In this document: one piece after another, positions 36,100 to 45,793 of the stretch | Layout of the letters: each line of letters begins with the position of its first letter | Position numbering within the stretch: the stretch's first letter is position 1 | Source: Strigomonas culicis | Lineage: Eukaryota; Euglenozoa; Kinetoplastea; Trypanosomatida; Trypanosomatidae | DNA length: 52,981 nt | Assembly (NCBI GenBank): GCA_000482145.1 | Contig: AUXH01000055.1 | Span: 1 to 52,981, forward strand | Direction of reading: 5' to 3' | The notes under the pieces: generated by a model | Told to the model about the DNA's origin: nothing | The model's database searches: none | Seen by the model: only the letters and a program-made list of their open reading frames with translations | Translations under genes and position numbers: made by a program

Positions 36100-36993
36100 A
36101 TGCGATGGGCGTGCGCTAGCGCCTGTGCACGCGCCCGCTCGCCACGCTACGTCCGCTGGAGCACGCAGCGACTCGCGAGTGTGAACCCCGCGGGGGTGGG
36201 CACCGGCCGGCCGACCCCGCGCGCGCGCGCGCCCGGCTACACCCCCCTGAGCACAAGCCACCCGGTGTTCGGGCTGAAGCAGGCGGTCGTCCCGCCGCCG
36301 CGGCCGCCGCAGCGCGCGCTGTCGACGGAGCACCCCGCCTTCAGCTCGCGCCGCACCTTCTCGAGCGCCGACGTGTTCAGCGGCCCGGTGAGCGTGTCAG
36401 GCTTCTTCTTCTCCGTCGACCCCAACCTGTGCGTCGGTGGGCACGACCGCATGAACCCCAACGCGCAGCTCACCGTGCGGGACGCGGCGGGGAACATGGC
36501 CCGTGTGCGCTACCGCTGCTACCTCGAGGGCGACCTCGGCATGAAGGTGGAGGCGGTCGTGCGGCTGCAGGTGGGGTGGGTGTCGCCCAAGGTGGTGTTC
36601 TCGCGCGTGCCCTACATCATCCACCTCGGCCAGGGCGTCGACTGCAGCTTCCCCTATCTCTTCAACTTCACGATGGTGTCGCTGCTGGACGAGCACGGCG
36701 ACACGACGGGCAGCTTCCTCTACCTGAGCGGGACGCCGTGGCTGGGCTTCTCCGCGGGGCTCAGCCGCATCAAGTGGGGGAAGCTCGTGCTGAGCCCGAC
36801 GAAGGTGGTCGACCCCTCCGAGGAGGGCTCCGACTTTATCGGCCACGTGCACTATCGCCAGGTCGGCTTTGTGCTCTTCAAGTGTGCCTGCTATCTCTGC
36901 TGCCTGCTCGCGTTCATCCCCGCCTCGCAGCGCCTGCTGGGCTACCTTCTGCCAGACCCGTTCCACCGCCACAGCGAAGGTAAGAGCTCCTAG
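36100..36993 (+). CDS. Hypothetical protein with C-terminal membrane segment, possibly mitochondrial
   Basis: 297 residues. The first 90 residues are basic and rich in Arg, Ala, Pro and Ser with almost no acidic residues, like a mitochondrial targeting region. From about residue 92 to 250 the chain is beta-rich with no low complexity: FSGPVSVSGFFFSVDP, AQLTVRDAAGNMARVRYRCY, KVEAVVRLQVGWV. Near the end is one hydrophobic helix (VGFVLFKCACYLCCLLAFIP) and a short polar tail. The GPVSVSG plus beta-rich layout faintly recalls the Tim21/Coa1 group of inner-membrane proteins, but helix and domain order differ, so I do not assign it. Confidence 0.7.
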   Translation: MRWACASACARARSPRYVRWSTQRLASVNPAGVGTGRPTPRARAPGYTPLSTSHPVFGLKQAVVPPPRPPQRALSTEHPAFSSRRTFSSADVFSGPVSVSGFFFSVDPNLCVGGHDRMNPNAQLTVRDAAGNMARVRYRCYLEGDLGMKVEAVVRLQVGWVSPKVVFSRVPYIIHLGQGVDCSFPYLFNFTMVSLLDEHGDTTGSFLYLSGTPWLGFSAGLSRIKWGKLVLSPTKVVDPSEEGSDFIGHVHYRQVGFVLFKCACYLCCLLAFIPASQRLLGYLLPDPFHRHSEGKSS

Positions 36994-37405
36994 ACTGGAC
37001 CCCTCATACACACACAGACACACACACATACACACATATACATCCTCTCGGCAAGGAGAAGTTGGAAGACGAGACAACTGTTGGAACGCCTTGCACTCAC
37101 ATTTCACGTATTAACGCGTCGCAATGCACACACACACACACACACACATACCTTTTTTGCACGTTTTGATCTCACGTTCTTGATTTGTTCATTTTCCTTT
37201 TTACTGTTCTCATGTTTATTAGTTTGCTTCTTGTGGCACCGGGATGCGGTTTCGCTATTGCTGTCTCATGTTTTCTCATCTCCCCTCTCTCTTCTTGCTT
37301 CTGCGAAAGTAGTGGTTCTTTAGCTGTACTAGCACTCCTACCCGAGAGCGGAGGAACGCCCCCTAAAAGAAATCGTAATTAGAGGAATCCCCTTCTGACG
37401 TAAGG
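36994..37405 (+). other. Intergenic spacer with CA repeats
   Basis: Contains CA-rich runs at about 37008-37037 and 37127-37147. A C/T tract at 37270-37302 is followed by AGs at 37308-37309 and 37322-37323, candidates for the next gene. No gene seen. Confidence 0.6.
37127..37147 (+). repeat. (CA)n microsatellite
   Basis: About ten CA units in the spacer upstream of the 243-residue gene. A shorter imperfect CA run lies at 37008-37037. Confidence 0.85.
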
Positions 37406-38137
37406 ATGCGCAGAACTGTTTTGGCGCTGTTCCAAACAGGTGTGCATCTGCCGCACGGCGTGAAGTACAACGCCGCGCGCATGAAGGGCTGGCCGCAGCA
37501 GGAGGTACCGGCGAACTTCAAGTTCACAGAGGAGCAGCGCTTTAGGACCAAGTCGATGCCGCGCGACACGGGGAGGATCGCGCGCGACTTCCTACTGTCC
37601 GTCCTCTATCGCCACCAGCCGTGCGAGGTGAGTGCGCTGTGGGAGCACTGCATGTCGGACCCGCAGATTGTGCTCGACAGCAAGAAGCACCTCCGCGACG
37701 TGCTGCAGCAGGCCCGTGCGGAGGGCTTCGTGAGCTTCGAGCAGGAGCCGCTGTCGCGTCGCTGGGTGTGCCACCTGACGCGCGAGCGGTACGAGGAGGT
37801 GCGCGGGATTGTGAACGCGAAGATGGAGGCCACCGAGCAGTACTCCGGCATGCGCGGGGCGGCCGCGTCCGAGACGGCCGACTACGCCGCGGCGTTCCAG
37901 GAGATGAACGAGGAGGCAAAGCGGGAGCACGCGGCGCTGCTCGCGCGGCAGGTGGAGCTGACGTCGCAGCACCTGCGCAAGTTCCAGCGGACCGAGATCG
38001 ACTATCTGCCATACACGGACTTGAACGGCAAGGTGAACTTCATGTGGTGGTACGAGACGGTAGACGCAAAGGAGCAGGCCACCCTGCCCGCTGGTGGCGC
38101 GTCGCCCGAGGCGAACCCCAACCAGCTGGACGAGTAG
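37406..38137 (+). CDS. Hypothetical protein, probably mitochondrial, winged-helix-like core
   Basis: 243 residues. The first 30 residues (MRRTVLALFQTGVHLPHGVKY) lack acidic residues and carry Arg/Lys and hydrophobics, like a mitochondrial presequence. The core at about residues 55-135, with DFLLSVLYRHQPCEVSALWEH, SKKHLRDVLQQARAEGFVSFE and RRWVCHLT, has the helix-helix-beta hairpin order of a winged helix. A long helix rich in Glu/Ala/Arg follows and the tail is acidic. Trypanosomatid mitoribosomes hold many lineage-specific proteins of this style, so one of those is plausible, but I recognise no specific family. Confidence 0.7.
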   Translation: MRRTVLALFQTGVHLPHGVKYNAARMKGWPQQEVPANFKFTEEQRFRTKSMPRDTGRIARDFLLSVLYRHQPCEVSALWEHCMSDPQIVLDSKKHLRDVLQQARAEGFVSFEQEPLSRRWVCHLTRERYEEVRGIVNAKMEATEQYSGMRGAAASETADYAAAFQEMNEEAKREHAALLARQVELTSQHLRKFQRTEIDYLPYTDLNGKVNFMWWYETVDAKEQATLPAGGASPEANPNQLDE

Positions 38138-38689
38138 GCCATGCAGCAACGAGGCGTTCTAATCCTAGTCTTCACAAGAGCTCTCTCCTTTTCGGAAGAT
38201 TTACTCCCCTTTGTGTGTGTGTGTGTGTGTGTGTTTGTAGCTGTAGGCCCCCCTTTTCTCTTCGTTTTAACCTTTTAAGCTCTCGTGAGGCCGTGTGGTT
38301 GTTTGATCATTTGTTTCATAACTATGTTAACTGCAAATTGTAGCACTGCACAGTGTAATGGGAAGCAATACCACTCGCATACGCTTTGGCTTCTTGCCCA
38401 CATCTGTGCAACACTCATCGAGAGACTATTTCTCTTTCTCTCCCGTTCTCATCTGTGCGCTTACTGGTTCTTCCCCCTTTCCTCGCTTGCCACTTTTTTT
38501 TTTTAATCCATTGTCGATTCCCTTAGTATCTATTAACTCTGATATTGATACATATCTATATCTTTCTGTATAGGTATATCTATCTATCCATCTGTACACA
38601 CACCTTTCTCTATATCCCTATACGTGTGTATAGTTGTTGGTACCTACATTCACTTTCCCCTTCCCAGACACGCACGCTTCTGTTGTGCC
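38138..38689 (+). other. Intergenic spacer with TG repeat
   Basis: A TG run at about 38212-38234 and AT-rich stretches. The AG at 38666-38667, after a C/T stretch, lies 22 bases before the next ATG. No gene seen. Confidence 0.6.
38212..38234 (+). repeat. (TG)n microsatellite
   Basis: About 11 TG units in the 3' flank of the 243-residue gene. Confidence 0.85.
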
Positions 38690-41017
38690 ATGTCCTTCGC
38701 GACCCCGTACCTGCCGCTCATCCCCAAGGACCGGGAACACTACCTCACCACGCTGTACCAGCTGGTGCAGGACGGGCCCGTCGGCGTGAAGCCCGGCGCC
38801 GAGCTCATGCGCACCCTCCGCAAGGAGCTGACCACCTCCGTCGAGGAGGGCGAGTGCGAGGAGTACATCTACACCGTCGAGCAGTTCTACAAGGCCGTGA
38901 CGGACAGCCTCGTGGCGGCGGTGCACCGCAGCGGCCCCCACGAGCTCATCAACCGCACGACGTGCGACTTCCACGTGGTGACGGACGAGGAGGAGTACCA
39001 GTTCCACCCCGACGAGGGCGTCTTCGAGGACGACGAGGCCGAGAACGAGAGCGAGCGCTCGGCCGGCGCCACCGACTACGCGGACCAGAAGCATCGGAAG
39101 CGCGAGGAGCTGCGCCGCAAGCGGCGGGAGCACGAGGAGCTGCTGAAGGAGCGCAAGGTCATGGGCGAGAACGCCAGCAAGCTGCAGACGATCGGGCCCT
39201 TCCCCGCCCCGCGGCTGACCGTGCGCGCGGACAAGAACGTTTTCTACAGCCGCATGCGTCTCATGAACCGCGCCATCCCCGCGAGCCTCTCGCCCTCCGC
39301 CTCGGATGAGGAGGAGGAGCAGGCGTCGCTCAAGAACGCGGGCTCGTCCAGCCTCAGCGACCCTGTGGCGCACCTGACCGAGTTCCTCACGCCGCTCTCC
39401 ATCGACTCTCTCAAGAAGATCGGCGAGAGCGCCAAGGCGAAGTTGAAGCCATCGCTGCCGCACGACGAGTTCGTGTCGCAGATCGTCAAGACGGCGGTCC
39501 GCTGCGGCAGCGAGACCGCGTGTCTGCTGCTGGACAAGCAGAAGGTGACGGAGGACCTCAAGTCGCACTTCCACGCGGGCGCCCTGCCGACGGGCCCGAC
39601 CATCGACTTCCTCAACTCGCTGCCGGACAGTGTGAAGCAGACGCTCAGCAGCGTCCTCGGCCTGCCGAGCGACGAGCCACCCGTGATGGACATGTGGGAG
39701 AAGATGCTGGCGATCGGGTTTAACTCCGTCCTCACGAACCTGCGGCTCAAGCCACTGAAGAAGATCTTCAGCGAGCTGTCCGTGCCGCTGCCGGACCTCA
39801 ACTCCACCGAGGAGTGCTGCAAGGCGCTGGTGTACGCCGCTTTCCCGCGCGAGGAGATACGCGCAAAGGTGTCGCGGCAGAAGAACAAGAAGGTGATGTT
39901 CGTCGTGCCGCCGGAGAAAATGTACGTCAAGGGTGACATGGGCTTCATCACGTTTGAGATCCACAACGTCTCGGAGGTGTTCGCCAAGAAGTCGGAGCGC
40001 TACTACTCGCCGGAATTCACCTACGCGGACCTGAAGTGGAGTGTGCTGTGTATGATCTACGAGCAGTCTAACTTGGCACTGTACCTGTGCCAGACCGGCA
40101 GCGTGCACTGCAAGTTCATCATTACGTTGGTGAACCATTTGAACGTGGACGACTCGATCCTGAACGAGGGCACGCAGAGCTTCCTTGCCATCTCGCAGGA
40201 GAACGACTGGGGCTTCAACAACGTGATCAAGTTCGTGGATTTGCTGAACCCGGAGCAGGGATTCCTCAACACGGCGCGCGACAGCATCACGATTGAGGTC
40301 GGCATCGTGCTCGTCGAGTCCATCAAGGCGGCCCCGAAGGAGAAGCCGGCGCCCGCGAAGGAGAAGAAGAACGGCACAAAGGAGGCCCAGGCGGCGCTGC
40401 AGCGGCTGCTGGAGGACGAGCAGGCGGAGGCCAACCGCAAGAAGGTGAAGCAGGAGATCAGCAAGACGATAAAGGACGAGGAGAAGACGCGGAAGGACCT
40501 CGCGCAGCGGGCCCAGAAGGCCTACCACGACCTGCAGGAGCGCCAGCGGCAGGAGGCGAAGCGGGTGCAGAGGGAGCTGGTTGACCGCGACCGGCGGGAG
40601 GAGCAGGAGCGCCAGCGGGAGCAGGAGGCCCTGAGGCAGGCGCGCCAGACGAAGGAGGCGCTGCAGCGGCAGCTGGAGGACCTCAGGAAGGACGACGTGG
40701 AGCTGCAGCAGCAGCACAAGGTGCTCACGCAGAACAGCAAGAACGCGAAGAAGTCGTCGGAGAAGCTCGGCCAGGACCTGAAGGCGGTGCAAGACAAGCT
40801 GAGCGCCGTGCAGGCCTCGGTGAAGCAGCAGGAGAGGAAGCTCGAGGCCGCGCGCAAGCGGCTGCAGGCGGCCCAGGCGGACATGCCGAAGACGCCCTCC
40901 GCCTCCTCGGAGGACGAAATGGAGGAGGAGGAGGAGGAGAGCGCGCTTGACGATGACAACGACCTGCTGGATGAGGATATGCACCGACTGATCGGCGAGG
41001 TGACGGCAGACTACTAA
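38690..41017 (+). CDS. Hypothetical coiled-coil protein with acidic tail
   Basis: 775 residues from the ATG at 38690. Three parts are visible. Residues 1-130 are mostly helical, with an acidic stretch (DDEAENESER) near 120-130. A short basic coiled-coil patch follows (KRRREHEELLKERK-like, about 133-152). The middle, about 160-540, is globular with no motif I recognise. From about 560 to 735 a long charged coiled coil runs (EEQERQREQEALRQARQTKE and similar), with no break. The end is a Glu/Asp-rich tail (EDEMEEEEEESALDDDNDLL). This layout suits a cytoskeletal or flagellar structural protein, but that is an inference from form only. Confidence 0.75.
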   Translation: MSFATPYLPLIPKDREHYLTTLYQLVQDGPVGVKPGAELMRTLRKELTTSVEEGECEEYIYTVEQFYKAVTDSLVAAVHRSGPHELINRTTCDFHVVTDEEEYQFHPDEGVFEDDEAENESERSAGATDYADQKHRKREELRRKRREHEELLKERKVMGENASKLQTIGPFPAPRLTVRADKNVFYSRMRLMNRAIPASLSPSASDEEEEQASLKNAGSSSLSDPVAHLTEFLTPLSIDSLKKIGESAKAKLKPSLPHDEFVSQIVKTAVRCGSETACLLLDKQKVTEDLKSHFHAGALPTGPTIDFLNSLPDSVKQTLSSVLGLPSDEPPVMDMWEKMLAIGFNSVLTNLRLKPLKKIFSELSVPLPDLNSTEECCKALVYAAFPREEIRAKVSRQKNKKVMFVVPPEKMYVKGDMGFITFEIHNVSEVFAKKSERYYSPEFTYADLKWSVLCMIYEQSNLALYLCQTGSVHCKFIITLVNHLNVDDSILNEGTQSFLAISQENDWGFNNVIKFVDLLNPEQGFLNTARDSITIEVGIVLVESIKAAPKEKPAPAKEKKNGTKEAQAALQRLLEDEQAEANRKKVKQEISKTIKDEEKTRKDLAQRAQKAYHDLQERQRQEAKRVQRELVDRDRREEQERQREQEALRQARQTKEALQRQLEDLRKDDVELQQQHKVLTQNSKNAKKSSEKLGQDLKAVQDKLSAVQASVKQQERKLEAARKRLQAAQADMPKTPSASSEDEMEEEEEESALDDDNDLLDEDMHRLIGEVTADY

Positions 41018-42200
41018 GCTCGTATCGCCGTGGCCTCACCGTTTGGAGAGAGAACGGCTTCCTCACTCCCTTTCTCCCTCTCTCTCTTCCTCTTTCCCCC
41101 TTCCCTTAGTAATATCAACCGTTCTATAGTAGTGTACACAGGTTATGTAAGCGTACAGTTGTTTTGTTTCTTGTCTCCACTTTAATCTCTCTTGCCCGTC
41201 AATTACACTTCGCTTTATTATCATTATTATTGTTGTTTTTTCCTTTTACCCTCTGTTGAGCACATGTTGAAACTCTGAGCATAACCTAATAGAACAAGTC
41301 TGAGTATAGCACTGCCTAAGTGTTTGTAATGGTTAATTGTTTTGTCTTCATATTATTATTATTATTACGACTACTATAATAAACACACGTAGTTTTATTG
41401 TTGATGCCAGGTGTGGCGTGTGCCATGATTGTTATGTATTTAGCACCTAGGCGTGCTATATACTGCCTTTTGTTCGCCCTCACTCTTTTTCCTTCTCATA
41501 GATATAGTATGGTACTAGTTAGCGAAGTATACAGTTTCAAACCACCGATACACTAACACCTTTTCACCTAACAGCATGGCACGAGCCATAAGGCTGTGAA
41601 GCGGCTGAGGTCGAGCTGCACCTTCGAGGTCTTGCGCCCTACCATGGGCTCTGACTATTCATTCCTTCCTTTTGTTCTCGAACCTGTTTTTCGAATGCGC
41701 TATTGACCCTCTTCTGTGAGTAACGATCGCCACCCACGGCTGGTGTCACATCCGTGCAATAGGTCTTGGCTGTTTGTGTTGTCACTGCTTCACTCTTTAT
41801 TATAGTTTTCGGCGGCTTGTTTTCTCCCTTCTTGTCGCAGCACGGTACACGTTACAGGAAGAGCTCCAGTGATGTGGCAGCTGTGCGGCTGGCATTGGAC
41901 ATCTGTGAACGTTTTGGGGAGACTGCAGAGAGCTACGTGTTTTTTTTCCCTTTGAAATCGTATTTCTTGTTCTTATGGCTATCACCACAGTGAATCAACT
42001 CTTGTATTCCAGAATCCTTGTAGTGTTTACCTTCCGCTTTTGTGAACCTGCTGCACAGGCTGTTGCTGCCTTTGTTTTTCTCTCATACTAGATGTTCTCT
42101 CCTCCCTCATTTATTGGCCTCTTTCCCCCTCCTCTCTAGTATATATTGCATTTCCTTCTCTACTCTTCACGCGGCCGATATTCCGAGGCAACACGCCGCG
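41018..42200 (+). other. Long spacer with a possible gene relic
   Basis: Mostly AT-rich with ATT-like runs near 41216-41230 and 41350-41367. From about 41575 to 41960 the composition becomes mixed and short coding-like bits appear in different frames, broken by stops: AAEVELHLRGLAPYHG near 41613 and SSSDVAAVRLALDICERFGE near 41862. Neither matches a family I know. The AG at 42138-42139 after a C/T tract is the probable acceptor of the next gene. Confidence 0.5.
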
Positions 42201-42638
42201 ATGACCTTGGTTTACCACTTCCTGCGCCATGGGCCGCTGCTGTTCGCGGGTGTGCTCTTCGGCATCGCCTCTGGCATGTTTCTCTTAACGCTGACGGACG
42301 TCAAGCCGGATGACACGTGCGGCTACTCCTTTTTCACGAGTGTGGGACCGCTTCTCACGCTGGTGGCCTTCGGCATCTGGCTGCTGATTAAGCCGGAGGA
42401 CATCGCTGAGGACCGCGGGTCGTCGAAGATGATTCTGTTTGCGGTGTGGGTGCTCACGTGGCTCGGGACGGCCATCTCTTTTCTAGTCCTGCTCGTGTCT
42501 TATACAGGTAGTGGGCGCGACTGCGCGTCGGCGTCACCCGGTGTAGGGGGGCTGCTCTTCACGCTGCTGCTGCCACTGTGCGGCGCCATCGTGTGGTGGA
42601 CGCGAAAGGAGGGGGATGACGATGACGATGACTGGTGA
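42201..42638 (+). CDS. Small four-TM membrane protein with acidic C-tail
   Basis: 145 residues from the ATG at 42201; the longer frame begins with GTG and crosses pyrimidine-rich UTR. Four hydrophobic helices lie at about residues 12-31, 44-63, 77-100 and 113-133. Cytosolic-looking loops carry KPDD and KPEDIAEDRGSSK. The tail is very acidic (KEGDDDDDDW), which might serve as a sorting or binding signal. The size and helix count recall MARVEL-like or tetraspan proteins, but I see no diagnostic motif. It lies directly before the transporter array; no link is implied. Confidence 0.75.
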   Translation: MTLVYHFLRHGPLLFAGVLFGIASGMFLLTLTDVKPDDTCGYSFFTSVGPLLTLVAFGIWLLIKPEDIAEDRGSSKMILFAVWVLTWLGTAISFLVLLVSYTGSGRDCASASPGVGGLLFTLLLPLCGAIVWWTRKEGDDDDDDW

Positions 42639-43074
42639 CCACTGTGCAGAAAAAGTGAAATACTAATTTGACGTAGTAGTGTTTGTTTGTTTTCCTTTGT
42701 CGTCCTGGCAATTAGTATTATTCTCTGAAATACACTTCTATATACATCGATATATATATATAATTCAAATTAATACACTCTTATAGAGCAACTTTTGGAA
42801 GAAGAGGAGTTTTTCTTTTGTAAAACTTATAACGTCTTACACAAGCCTCGTTCTTGGTTAATACGGTAGCAGGTAGCGCAACCTCACCATATTGTATCTC
42901 ACAGAATGCTGTGAGAGATCTTCACCTCTTTGCTTATGTTTCCCTTTTGTGGTATCCTGGTATCTCTTTTTCCTTTTTTTCTTAGATTCCCTCTTTTTCA
43001 CTTTTTTCCAGCCTTTTCTCTTCCACTAACCTCTTTTTTTGTTCTTGCTGTCGCCCCGTTCGAATCCCTTTCCA
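42639..43074 (+). other. Spacer and 5' region of the first array gene
   Basis: AT-rich spacer with a TA repeat at about 42749-42761. The part from about 42906 to 43020 resembles 46141-46265 upstream of the second array gene (shared gagatcttcac-like and ggtatcctg words). Acceptor candidates: AG 42984-42985 and AG 43010-43011. Confidence 0.55.
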
Positions 43075-44997
43075 ATGCCGCAGCATCCCGAGCAGAAAGA
43101 GCACCACCACCTCCACCTCCCCTTCCACCATGAAAGAGAGGAGGTGCGGGTGGAGGTGCTCACGACGCAGCACCTCCAGCCCATCAAGGACTCCCATCGC
43201 TTTTCCCTCTACTCGATCGGCTGCTTTGCGTCGATTGCGGCCTCCTTCGGCTACGCCTTCAACCTCATCTCCGCCGACATGCAGTCGCTGCTGAACTTGT
43301 CACAGCGGGACCTCAGCAACATCAACACGGTGGGCACCACGCTGCAGTACGCTAGTTTTCCTTACTCCGTCCTGTTCGACTATTTGGGCCCCATTCTTCC
43401 GCTGTGCATCGGCACGGTGTACTTCGTGGTGGGCTCCATCCTCCTCGCCCTCTCCTTCCGGGGGGCGATCACGCCCACGCTGGTGCGCCTGTGCGTGTTC
43501 AACGGCATCATGAATGCAGGTCTGCTTACGTTCGATCTGTGCAGCAACGTCGTCGTGACGGCGCACTTCCCGACCAAGCGTGGCCTGATCATTCCGCTGC
43601 TCAAGTCGTACATTGGGCTGGGCTCCGCGATTGTCGGCACGATCCAGCTGGCCTTCTTCACGAACGTGGAAGTCTTCTTCTACTTTCTGATTGCGCTGTG
43701 GATGGTTGTTGTCACGCTGATGGTGTATTTTGTGACGCTGCCGCGCTACCACATGACCGGCTACCAGCTGACGCACCTGCCGGCCGAGGAGATCGAGGAG
43801 CGCAACGCCTCGAAGGCGCAGTACCTGCGCCAGAAGCCGGCGACGTGGCGCTTCGTGTACAGCTTTGGCATTTTGTTCGTGCTGATTGTGTTTCTGCCGA
43901 CGCAGAGCGCGCTGCTGAACTACCTGAACCTTGGCCAGCGCTACAAGGTCGGCTTCGCGATCACGACCATTGTGCTGGTGCTGCTCCTGACGGTGGTGTC
44001 GATCCCGCTGCCGTCGGATCGCCGGGCGGAGGGCGAGACGGAGGAGACGTGTGAGCCGACAAGCCTGGAGGAGGGAGTGGCCGCTGGGGTGAACGCGAGG
44101 CGCGACATCACAGCGCCGGAGTATACGCAGCGGAAGGACACGATCGTGGACTACATCGCACCGCAGTATCAGTTCACGTTTCTGCAGAGCCTGTGCACGC
44201 TGCGCTACTGGTGCATTGTGTGGACGCTCTTCTGCCTCGCGGGCGCAGAGTTGACGGTCATCAACTACTCCTCCTACATCTACGGCGCCATCGACGGCAA
44301 ACCTCAGGAGAGGGAGATGCGCACGCTGCTGTCGGTGCTGAACGGCGTCGGCAGTGCGGTGGGCCGTCTGCTCATCGCCCTGTTCGAGCACGTGACGCAG
44401 AACCGGCCGCCGGAGCAGCGCATCCCGCTGACGTGGGCGCCGATGATTCCCACAGGGTTCATCATCATCTCTCTTGTGTTGTTCCTCCTGCTGCCGGCCA
44501 GGCCACTCCCCCTCGCTTTCATCATGTTGTCCTTGGCCAACGGCTCGCAGGCGGCGATGACGGCGCTGGTGCCGCGCACCATCTACGCGAAGGACCAGGG
44601 TCAGCACTACCACTTCCAGTTCGTCGCCACCCTTGTGTCCGCGATTGTGCTGGTGCGCTTCCTCTATGCGGAGTGGTACGCGCGGATGGCGGAGAAGAAC
44701 GGCAACGCAAACGGCTACTGCTTCGGCCGCAGCTGCATTCTGATGCCCTTCGTCGTGATGCTGGGTCTCATTGTGTCCTGTGTTTTCACCAACCTGTACG
44801 TGTGGTGGCGGTACAACCAGTTCTCCGCGCGCGTGCTGGCGGAGCGTGCGCGCGTGTTGGAGGCGACGCCCGCCAACGAGGCGAGTGTCCGTGGTGTGGA
44901 GCGCACGGAGGAGATGATCTGCGGTGATAAGGAGGTTGTCGCGGAAGCAGAGTCGATCGGACTGGGAGATGAAAGTGACAGTGGTAAATCGCGCTGA
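43075..44997 (+). CDS. Nodulin-like/MFS transporter, array copy 1
   Basis: 640 residues from the ATG at 43075; the frame reaches further up only from a TTG. The N-terminal cytosolic part has a His-rich stretch (HHHLHLPFHHE) and the conserved EVLTTQHLQPIKDSHRF. Around 12 hydrophobic helices follow, the first two of which read FGYAFNLISADMQSLLNLS and FDYLGPILPLCIG (residues about 100-112), as in Nodulin-like MFS proteins. A charged loop, EEIEERNASKAQYLRQKP (about residues 236-255), is conserved in the array. A variable loop lies between residues about 318 and 356. The C-terminal 60 residues are hydrophilic. The family comprises putative plasma-membrane or intracellular transporters; the substrate is unknown. 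Confidence 0.85.
   Translation: MPQHPEQKEHHHLHLPFHHEREEVRVEVLTTQHLQPIKDSHRFSLYSIGCFASIAASFGYAFNLISADMQSLLNLSQRDLSNINTVGTTLQYASFPYSVLFDYLGPILPLCIGTVYFVVGSILLALSFRGAITPTLVRLCVFNGIMNAGLLTFDLCSNVVVTAHFPTKRGLIIPLLKSYIGLGSAIVGTIQLAFFTNVEVFFYFLIALWMVVVTLMVYFVTLPRYHMTGYQLTHLPAEEIEERNASKAQYLRQKPATWRFVYSFGILFVLIVFLPTQSALLNYLNLGQRYKVGFAITTIVLVLLLTVVSIPLPSDRRAEGETEETCEPTSLEEGVAAGVNARRDITAPEYTQRKDTIVDYIAPQYQFTFLQSLCTLRYWCIVWTLFCLAGAELTVINYSSYIYGAIDGKPQEREMRTLLSVLNGVGSAVGRLLIALFEHVTQNRPPEQRIPLTWAPMIPTGFIIISLVLFLLLPARPLPLAFIMLSLANGSQAAMTALVPRTIYAKDQGQHYHFQFVATLVSAIVLVRFLYAEWYARMAEKNGNANGYCFGRSCILMPFVVMLGLIVSCVFTNLYVWWRYNQFSARVLAERARVLEATPANEASVRGVERTEEMICGDKEVVAEAESIGLGDESDSGKSR
43732..43991 (+). repeat. 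Gene-conversion block shared with copy 2
   Basis: These 260 bases are identical to 46962-47221 in copy 2, offset 3230. The next 40 bases carry only two differences. Just upstream the two copies differ in many codons (FLIALWMVVVTLMVY versus FLAALAAVVSLLIGF). The first 108 bases also equal 50094-50201 in copy 3. Confidence 0.85.
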
Positions 44998-45759
44998 GGC
45001 TCATGCAGCTGCCGTCCGTAAGTGGTGCTATGGTGGCGTGAGTCGATGGGGCGCTGCCGGCTGAGTGACGTTTTTTTTTCTTCCAATTTTGTTCGATTTC
45101 TGTTTTTTTTTTCTTCATGATTTGTTAAACTTACATTTTGTTTTCCTTCATGTCTCTGAAATCAAACGAATACAGTGCATAGTATGATGAAAACATACTG
45201 TTACATTGTGAGACAGAGCCATTTAGCACTCCTTTACTTCCCTGCATTTAGCTTCATCACGGACGTGCTTTGTGAAAAAAGGAAGTAATTGCTCTTTGGC
45301 GAAAGGAAAGCACACCATTATTTCTTTCTTCTTTTTCTTTCTTTCAACTGTATCGGAAAATGCTCTTTGCTGGATTCTTCACTCGCACTTTTTGTACTGC
45401 AGTGGTGCTGTGACGAAACCTGTGCCGGAGAGATACTGAGGACATGAAGCGCCACTTCGCATAAGCAAAGACTGGGACCGCGCATACGATCCTGCCTATA
45501 ATTCTCCATCAACCTTACAGTTATGATAACATCTGTTGTACTTTTTTTTTTTCGAGGGGTGTCTCAAGTTTTTTTTGTTTTGTGTTCAGGTTTCCTTTTT
45601 TTTTTGCTTTTTTTACGCATTATTTTTATTTGTTTTTCATGCTTGCTCCTCCCTCTCATGTTTTCATGTAGCGAGAAGTAATTCTACGTGTGCATGAAAA
45701 TTGGTTATAAATGTTTCTTTTTTTTTTCTTTCATTTTGTTTCTTTGTTTTCAAAAATAT

Positions 45760-45793
<34 letters not shown>

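Noticed and set aside
38618..40984. 788-residue antisense open frame opposite the coiled-coil gene
   Set aside because: It is the complement of Gln/Glu/Lys-rich codons and gives a Leu/Arg-rich low-complexity product. The sense frame has an acceptor AG at 38666-38667.
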